Position numbers and translations under genes: made by a program. The notes below the pieces were generated by a model. It had not been told where the DNA came from, did not search any database, and saw only the letters and a program-made list of their open reading frames with translations. Positions 59,470 to 64,000 of a DNA stretch of 64,000 nt are shown piece after piece (positions within the stretch are counted from its first letter, which is position 1; each line of letters opens with the position of its first letter). The DNA lies in the NCBI GenBank assembly GCA_963781955.1, contig CAWAHU010000003.1, positions 124,001 through 188,000 on the forward strand, in the 5' to 3' direction. Origin of the DNA: Bog-473 sp963781955 (GTDB taxonomy: Bacteria > Actinomycetota > Acidimicrobiia > Acidimicrobiales > RAAP-2).

Positions 59470-62400
59470 GTGGTGAATCCGCGTCAAGCAATTGCGGGCG
59501 TGCTTCGAGCCCCGCAAGCCGTCACCAGCGTGACCGGCAGCGCGCTTGGACGGCTGTATCCCGGACGGCGAAATCGACGAATCTGGGTTGGCGAGGGTCG
59601 AGCACACATCGAAGTCCGCGCGGTGCACCGGCCCGGTTCCGAGGTGCTGGTTAAGGACCTCGAGGCGGCATTGAACGCCGTTGAAGGGGTGCAGTGGGCT
59701 CAGATCAACGCAGTGCTGGGTCGAGTCGTGGTGGCCTTCGATCCCGAGCTTTCATCGCCCGATGTCCTGATCGAGACGATCAGCGATGTCGAGGAGGCCC
59801 ACGAGATCGGCAACGAGCGGTTCCCGCTCGATCGACCCGAGCATCCAGGTGATCTCGAGCCGCTCCGGCGCGACGCCATCGCGCTCGGCGCCGATGTCCT
59901 GGGATTGGGAGCCAGCGTCTTCGGCCAACTCCTGCGGGCCACTCCTCTTCCGGTCGAACTCGCCTCTCTCGTGTCATTGGTCGACAACGAGCCGCGGCTG
60001 CGGGGATTCATGGAGCAGCATCTGGGGACCCCGATCACCGACCTCGGCCTGGGTCTGTCGAACGCATTCGTCCAAGCGCTGTCTCAGGGTCCCCTCGGCC
60101 TTGCTGTCGATATCGGGCATCGGGCCAACCTGGTGCGTGAGTCCCGGGAGCGTCGTCGAAGTTGGGAGCGCCGCGAGCGAGAACTCCACCCGATTTCACT
60201 CGAAGTGCCGCCGCCCGCAGCGATTGCGACCGAGACGCGCGCCACACCACTGCCGAGCGGCCTGCTCGAGCGCTATGCGGACGTGGCCACGCTCGCATCC
60301 ATCGGCGCCTTTGGGGCCACCCTCGCGTTCACAGGTAGCCCACGACGGGCAGCCAGCTTCCTGGTGGCGGGGTTGCCCAAGGCGGGACGAATGGGCCGCG
60401 AGGCCTTCGCGGCCTCGTTCGCCAGCCAACTGGCCCAACGGGACGTGGTGGTGCTCGATCGCGCCGCCTTGCGTCGGCTCGACCGAGTGGACATGGTGCT
60501 GCTCGATGCCGATGTTCTGATACGAAGATCCGAGCTGGACCCCATGGCCGAGGCGCTTGTCGGAGCCGCTCAGCGAGGTGGGCTGGGCATCGCAGTAGCC
60601 GGGGGAGGCATCGCCCTGGCCGAACGGCTGGAGGTCGATCGATCGATGGCAGGCGGTCGCCGACTCGCACAGAGCGTGCGCTCGCTCCAACTCGAAGGCC
60701 ATGGGGTGCTCTTGGTCTCGGGGTCCGCCGACGGTTTACGGGCCTCAGATTTCGGCGTAGGAATCACGGGCGCGCAGGTACCGTGGACAGCCGATGTCTT
60801 GACCAAAGGGGGTCTGGCCGACGCCCATCTCCTCGTCGAGGCGGTGTCGGCTGCTCGAAGCGTGGCCACTCGGAGCGCCATGCTGGCTCTGGCGGGCTCG
60901 GGGATCGGCAGCGTGTGGTCATTCCTTGGTCCGGCTGGCAGCGCCGGGCGGCGGGCGGCGCTCCCGGTCAACGCCGCGGCACTGGTGGCCCAGGCGCAGG
61001 CCCTGGCGACTGCGGGGGCACTTCGCCGCCACCGGGCCCCCGTGCCGCGTCGGCAGACCGCCTGGCACACGATGGAGGGGGACGAGGTTCTGGCTGCACT
61101 CGGCACCTCTACGCGCGGATTGAGCCACCATCAGGCCGCGGCCCGCCAGACGGTCCGCTCTCCCGCGCTGCCGCCCGCGCTCCGGCTCACGCAGGCCGTC
61201 GCGGCCGAGCTTGCGAACCCGCTCACGCCAGTGCTCGCCGTCGCTGCGGGGTTGTCCGCCGCCGTCGGATCGATGACCGACGCCGGTCTGGTGGCTGGCG
61301 TCATGGGAGTCAACGCCGTCATCGGGGGCGTCCAGCGTGTCCGGGCCGAGGTGTCCATCGAACGCCTGGTCGAGGTGTCGAGCACGCTGGTTGCCGTGCG
61401 GCGCGCCGGAGCATCCGTGGCGCTCGACCGAGAAGAGCTGGTCTGCGGCGATCTGGTCGAGCTGAAGGCAGGCGATGTGGTGCCGGCCGACTGCCGCATT
61501 CTCGAGGCCGAAGCCTGTGAGGTCGATGAATCCGTCTTGACTGGCGAGTCGCTACCGGTCACCAAGCAGGCGTCTTCCGTGCCGGGAGGCGCGCTGGCGG
61601 ATCGACTCTGCATGTTGTACGAGGGGACGACGGTGTCAAACGGTCGGGCCCTGGCGGTCGTGGTAGCAGTCGGACCGGACACCGAGGTCGGGCGCAGCCT
61701 GGCTGATGCCCCCGAACCGCCGCCCAGTGGTGTAGAGGCGCGTCTGAGCAAGCTCACCGCGATCACCGTGCCCGCGACGATGGCCAGCGGGTTGGTGGTC
61801 GGAGCGCTGACGCTCGTGCGGGGCCACAGCCCGCGGCAAGCCATCACATCGGGGGTGAGCCTCATGGTGGCCGCCGTCCCCGAGGGCCTTCCGCTCGTGG
61901 CATCGGTGGCGCAGCTCGCCGCGGCCCGGCGGCTCTCCACTCGGGGCGCATTGGTTCGACACCCACGGACCATCGAAGCTCTCGGTCGAGTCGACACGCT
62001 GTGCTTCGACAAGACAGGCACCCTCACAGTGGGAGCCATCAGCTTGCAGCGGGTGTCCGACGGCGCCATCGACCAGGGAATCGGTGCGCTGGGCCTGCGG
62101 TCCCGGGCGGTGCTCGCTGCCGCGCTGCGAGCCAGCCCCGGCTCGAGCAGCGACGACGTGGCCGATCTACCTCATGCCACCGACCGAGCCGTCCTGGCCG
62201 GGGCATACGCGACCGGGGTTCTCGCAGCCGACGGGCTGAACGGCTGGGACGTACTGGGCCAACTGCCCTTCGACCCGGTGCGGGGATTCCACGCGGTAAT
62301 CGGGAAGACCCCGTCCGGTGCCCGTGTCTCGGTTAAGGGCGCGCCCGAGGTGATCCTGCCGCGATGCACTTCATGGCAAAGCCCGCAAGGCCAGATCCCC

Positions 62401-63693
62401 CTCGACTCGGCGGTCCGACGTGACCTTGAGCTCGAGGTGGAACGGCTAACTCAGCAAGGTTTGCGCGTCTTGGCGGTCGCCGAACGACCAGCCTCCCAAC
62501 GCTCTGAGGTGGCAGACGAACGGGTCAGCGATATGGAGCTGCTCGGCCTCCTCGGTTTGGCCGATTCGGTGCGACCGACAGCCGCTGCTGCCGTGGCCGA
62601 CTTGCGGGCCGCTGGGATCAAAGTCGTGATGATCACCGGTGACCACCCCAGCACTGCCCGGGCCATCGGCACCGAGCTCGACATGGTCAACGGGCAGCGT
62701 GTGGTGACCGGTTCCGAACTTGATGCGATGTCCGACATCGAGCTCGACGCGATGCTCGACGACATCTCGGTCTTCGCACGCGTTGCCCCGACGGACAAGG
62801 TCCGCATCGTGCGTGCCTACCAGCGCAACGGTCGCGTCGTGGCGATGACCGGGGACGGAGCCAACGACGCACCGGCAATCCGGCTCTCGAATGCGGGGAT
62901 CGCTTTGGGCGACCGCTGCTCGCCAGCTGCCCGCGAAGCGGCCGACCTGGTGGTCGTCGATGATCGCATCGAAACCATCTTGGCCGCCATCGTGGAGGGC
63001 CGCGCCCTGTGGGCGTCGGTTCGTGACGCTCTCGCGATACTCGTTGGCGGCAACGCGGGCGAAGTCGCCTTCACCGTCGCTGCCACAGGGCTGGCCGGGA
63101 GCTCGCCCCTGGGTGCCCGTCAACTGCTGCTGGTCAACCTGTTGACCGACATGTTGCCGGCCATGACCATCGCGATGCGACCGCCGACTAATCGATCCCC
63201 CGAGAGATTGGTGCACGAAGGTCCCGATGCCTCCCTCGGGTTTGCCTTGGTGGGGCAGATCGCCCTCCGCGCTACCACGACTGCAGGTGGCGCCATGGGA
63301 GGATGGCTTCTGGCCCGCGGCACGGGCACTCGGCGCCGCGCCGGTACGGTCGCGTTGATCGCTCTGGTCGGGTCCCAGCTCGGCCAGACGGCAGTCCTCG
63401 GTGGCACGAGCCCGCTGGTGTTGGCGTCGGCTGTGGCTTCGGCAGCGGCCCTCACTGCCATCGTTCAGACTCCCGTCGTCAGCCAGTTCTTCGGGTGCAC
63501 ACCCCTTGGCCCTCTTGGATGGAGTATTGGCGCTGGTGCCGCGGTAACAGCCACCGGCGCCTCGGTGCTCGCCCCTCGGGTCATCGCCCGGTTCGGGCGC
63601 TCCCGTTCCGTCGTGTTGAGCGAGATCTGGGATCTTGAGGAACTGTCTGCTACCCGTGCTCAGGTTCGTGGGGAAGACGACGTTCGCCGCTAG
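59470..63693 (+). CDS. Large P-type cation ATPase with degenerate N-terminal ATPase half (CtpI/CtpH-like)
   Basis: A ~1407-residue cation pump. The active half has actuator TGES (Glu693), the membrane motif PEGLP (804-808), phosphorylation site Asp847 in CFDKTGTLT, nucleotide-binding KGAPE, and the hinge GDGANDAPA (Asp1129). PEGLP is the mark of P2-type (calcium-like) pumps. The N-terminus has an HMA-like fold without CxxC. Residues about 260-510 resemble a second, dead ATPase core (VAGLPKAG for VAAVPEGLP, LLDADVL for CFDKTGTL). Mycobacterial CtpI and CtpH are similarly long. GTG 59470 or 59473 is the probable start; no clear ribosome site exists, and a TTG at 59386 is also in frame. The ion is unknown. 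Confidence 0.88.
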   Translation: MVNPRQAIAGVLRAPQAVTSVTGSALGRLYPGRRNRRIWVGEGRAHIEVRAVHRPGSEVLVKDLEAALNAVEGVQWAQINAVLGRVVVAFDPELSSPDVLIETISDVEEAHEIGNERFPLDRPEHPGDLEPLRRDAIALGADVLGLGASVFGQLLRATPLPVELASLVSLVDNEPRLRGFMEQHLGTPITDLGLGLSNAFVQALSQGPLGLAVDIGHRANLVRESRERRRSWERRERELHPISLEVPPPAAIATETRATPLPSGLLERYADVATLASIGAFGATLAFTGSPRRAASFLVAGLPKAGRMGREAFAASFASQLAQRDVVVLDRAALRRLDRVDMVLLDADVLIRRSELDPMAEALVGAAQRGGLGIAVAGGGIALAERLEVDRSMAGGRRLAQSVRSLQLEGHGVLLVSGSADGLRASDFGVGITGAQVPWTADVLTKGGLADAHLLVEAVSAARSVATRSAMLALAGSGIGSVWSFLGPAGSAGRRAALPVNAAALVAQAQALATAGALRRHRAPVPRRQTAWHTMEGDEVLAALGTSTRGLSHHQAAARQTVRSPALPPALRLTQAVAAELANPLTPVLAVAAGLSAAVGSMTDAGLVAGVMGVNAVIGGVQRVRAEVSIERLVEVSSTLVAVRRAGASVALDREELVCGDLVELKAGDVVPADCRILEAEACEVDESVLTGESLPVTKQASSVPGGALADRLCMLYEGTTVSNGRALAVVVAVGPDTEVGRSLADAPEPPPSGVEARLSKLTAITVPATMASGLVVGALTLVRGHSPRQAITSGVSLMVAAVPEGLPLVASVAQLAAARRLSTRGALVRHPRTIEALGRVDTLCFDKTGTLTVGAISLQRVSDGAIDQGIGALGLRSRAVLAAALRASPGSSSDDVADLPHATDRAVLAGAYATGVLAADGLNGWDVLGQLPFDPVRGFHAVIGKTPSGARVSVKGAPEVILPRCTSWQSPQGQIPLDSAVRRDLELEVERLTQQGLRVLAVAERPASQRSEVADERVSDMELLGLLGLADSVRPTAAAAVADLRAAGIKVVMITGDHPSTARAIGTELDMVNGQRVVTGSELDAMSDIELDAMLDDISVFARVAPTDKVRIVRAYQRNGRVVAMTGDGANDAPAIRLSNAGIALGDRCSPAAREAADLVVVDDRIETILAAIVEGRALWASVRDALAILVGGNAGEVAFTVAATGLAGSSPLGARQLLLVNLLTDMLPAMTIAMRPPTNRSPERLVHEGPDASLGFALVGQIALRATTTAGGAMGGWLLARGTGTRRRAGTVALIALVGSQLGQTAVLGGTSPLVLASAVASAAALTAIVQTPVVSQFFGCTPLGPLGWSIGAGAAVTATGASVLAPRVIARFGRSRSVVLSEIWDLEELSATRAQVRGEDDVRR

Positions 63694-63776
63694 CCAATCC
63701 ACACCCCTTGCAATGCGCCGGTGTGCTGCCTCACAAGACTGAACCGCATGGGGCGCTCACTCTGCACACTCGGTAA

Positions 63777-63806
63777 GATCACGGACACCATCGGGTGTCC
63801 GTGATC
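63777..63806. terminator. Perfect 13-bp hairpin after the P-type ATPase
   Basis: GATCACGGACACC pairs completely with GGTGTCCGTGATC around a 4-nt loop (ATCG), 84 nt after the stop. There is no U-run. It may stop transcription or serve as an operator. Confidence 0.6.
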
Positions 63807-63926
63807 TCAGGTCAGACCGGCGGCTCCGGTGCTCCCAAAATTGCTGACAACCAACCTTGCAACGGTGGACCCTCAGGGGACCTCTCGACATCATTGGCGT
63901 GCCGGGGCACCCCTAGGATCGTGCGG

Positions 63927-64000
63927 GTGTCCCTTCTGTTGAGGCCGTTCCGCCCTGATGATGAGACCGTGGCAGTGGCCGCACATCGAGCATTCGCCGG
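63927..64000 (+). CDS. Start of a probable GNAT acetyltransferase (cut by window end)
   Basis: A GTG at 63927 opens VSLLLRPFRPDDETVAVAAHRAFAG and is still open at the edge. The LRPFRPDDE...AAH pattern is typical of the first strand and helix of GNAT acetyltransferases. A TAGGAT -10-like box lies about 8 nt upstream. Only 24 codons are visible. Confidence 0.5.
   Translation, partial: MSLLLRPFRPDDETVAVAAHRAFA

Overview
The window is high-GC DNA from an actinobacterium, most likely of the class Acidimicrobiia (inference). The evidence is two coenzyme F420-type oxidoreductases, a FolP2-type dihydropteroate synthase paralogue, a mycobacterial-style large P-type ATPase, HrcA/CIRCE control of dnaJ, and many genes whose -10 box lies only 6-10 nt from the start codon, as in leaderless actinobacterial transcripts. 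No rRNA and no CRISPR array were seen.

Layout. 1-7.3 kb: accessory genes (phosphoesterase end, orphan PstB-like ATPase, methyltransferase, drug-efflux-type ABC pair, a four-helix membrane protein, an F420-type reductase) and a DedA gene cut off after 57 codons. 7.5-12.98 kb: a decayed integrative element beside tRNA-Asn(GTT). A 63-bp copy of the tRNA 3' end and its flank lies 5.2 kb away, two integrase tails are dead, and the cargo is a trypco2-like protein, a zinc-ribbon membrane protein, small ORFs and an SDR. 13-48.7 kb: conserved core genes. These are rpoD; a single ORF joining pyruvate phosphate dikinase to DnaG primase; a DrrAB-type exporter; recO-hemW-glyS joined by ATGA overlaps; uppS; hemerythrin; a DinG-type helicase; phoH-ybeY-corC-era; hrcA-dnaJ-rsmE; lepA; rpsT; a thioredoxin-folP2-holA run; an APH-like kinase with PAC2; an LLM oxidoreductase; and leuS.

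48.9-58.1 kb: a second integrative element in tRNA-Ala(GGC), bounded by identical 47-bp repeats. It carries an intact tyrosine integrase, an HUH replication initiator, a PadR-controlled ABC/FtsX exporter (permease frameshifted), an IS110 insertion sequence and a HEPN/MNT toxin-antitoxin pair. The IS110 has a readable bridge RNA: its donor loop matches the element's own ends and its target loop matches the flanking DNA on both sides of the insertion. 58.2-64 kb: chromosome resumes with three small proteins, at least two of them clearly membrane-type, leading into a ~1400-residue P-type ATPase whose N-terminal half looks like a degenerate second ATPase. A perfect hairpin and the start of a probable GNAT acetyltransferase close the window.

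The most notable items are the IS110 bridge RNA with all four guides assignable, the tRNA-Ala element with its end repeats, the PPDK-DnaG continuous ORF, and the tandem (dead plus active) P-type ATPase.
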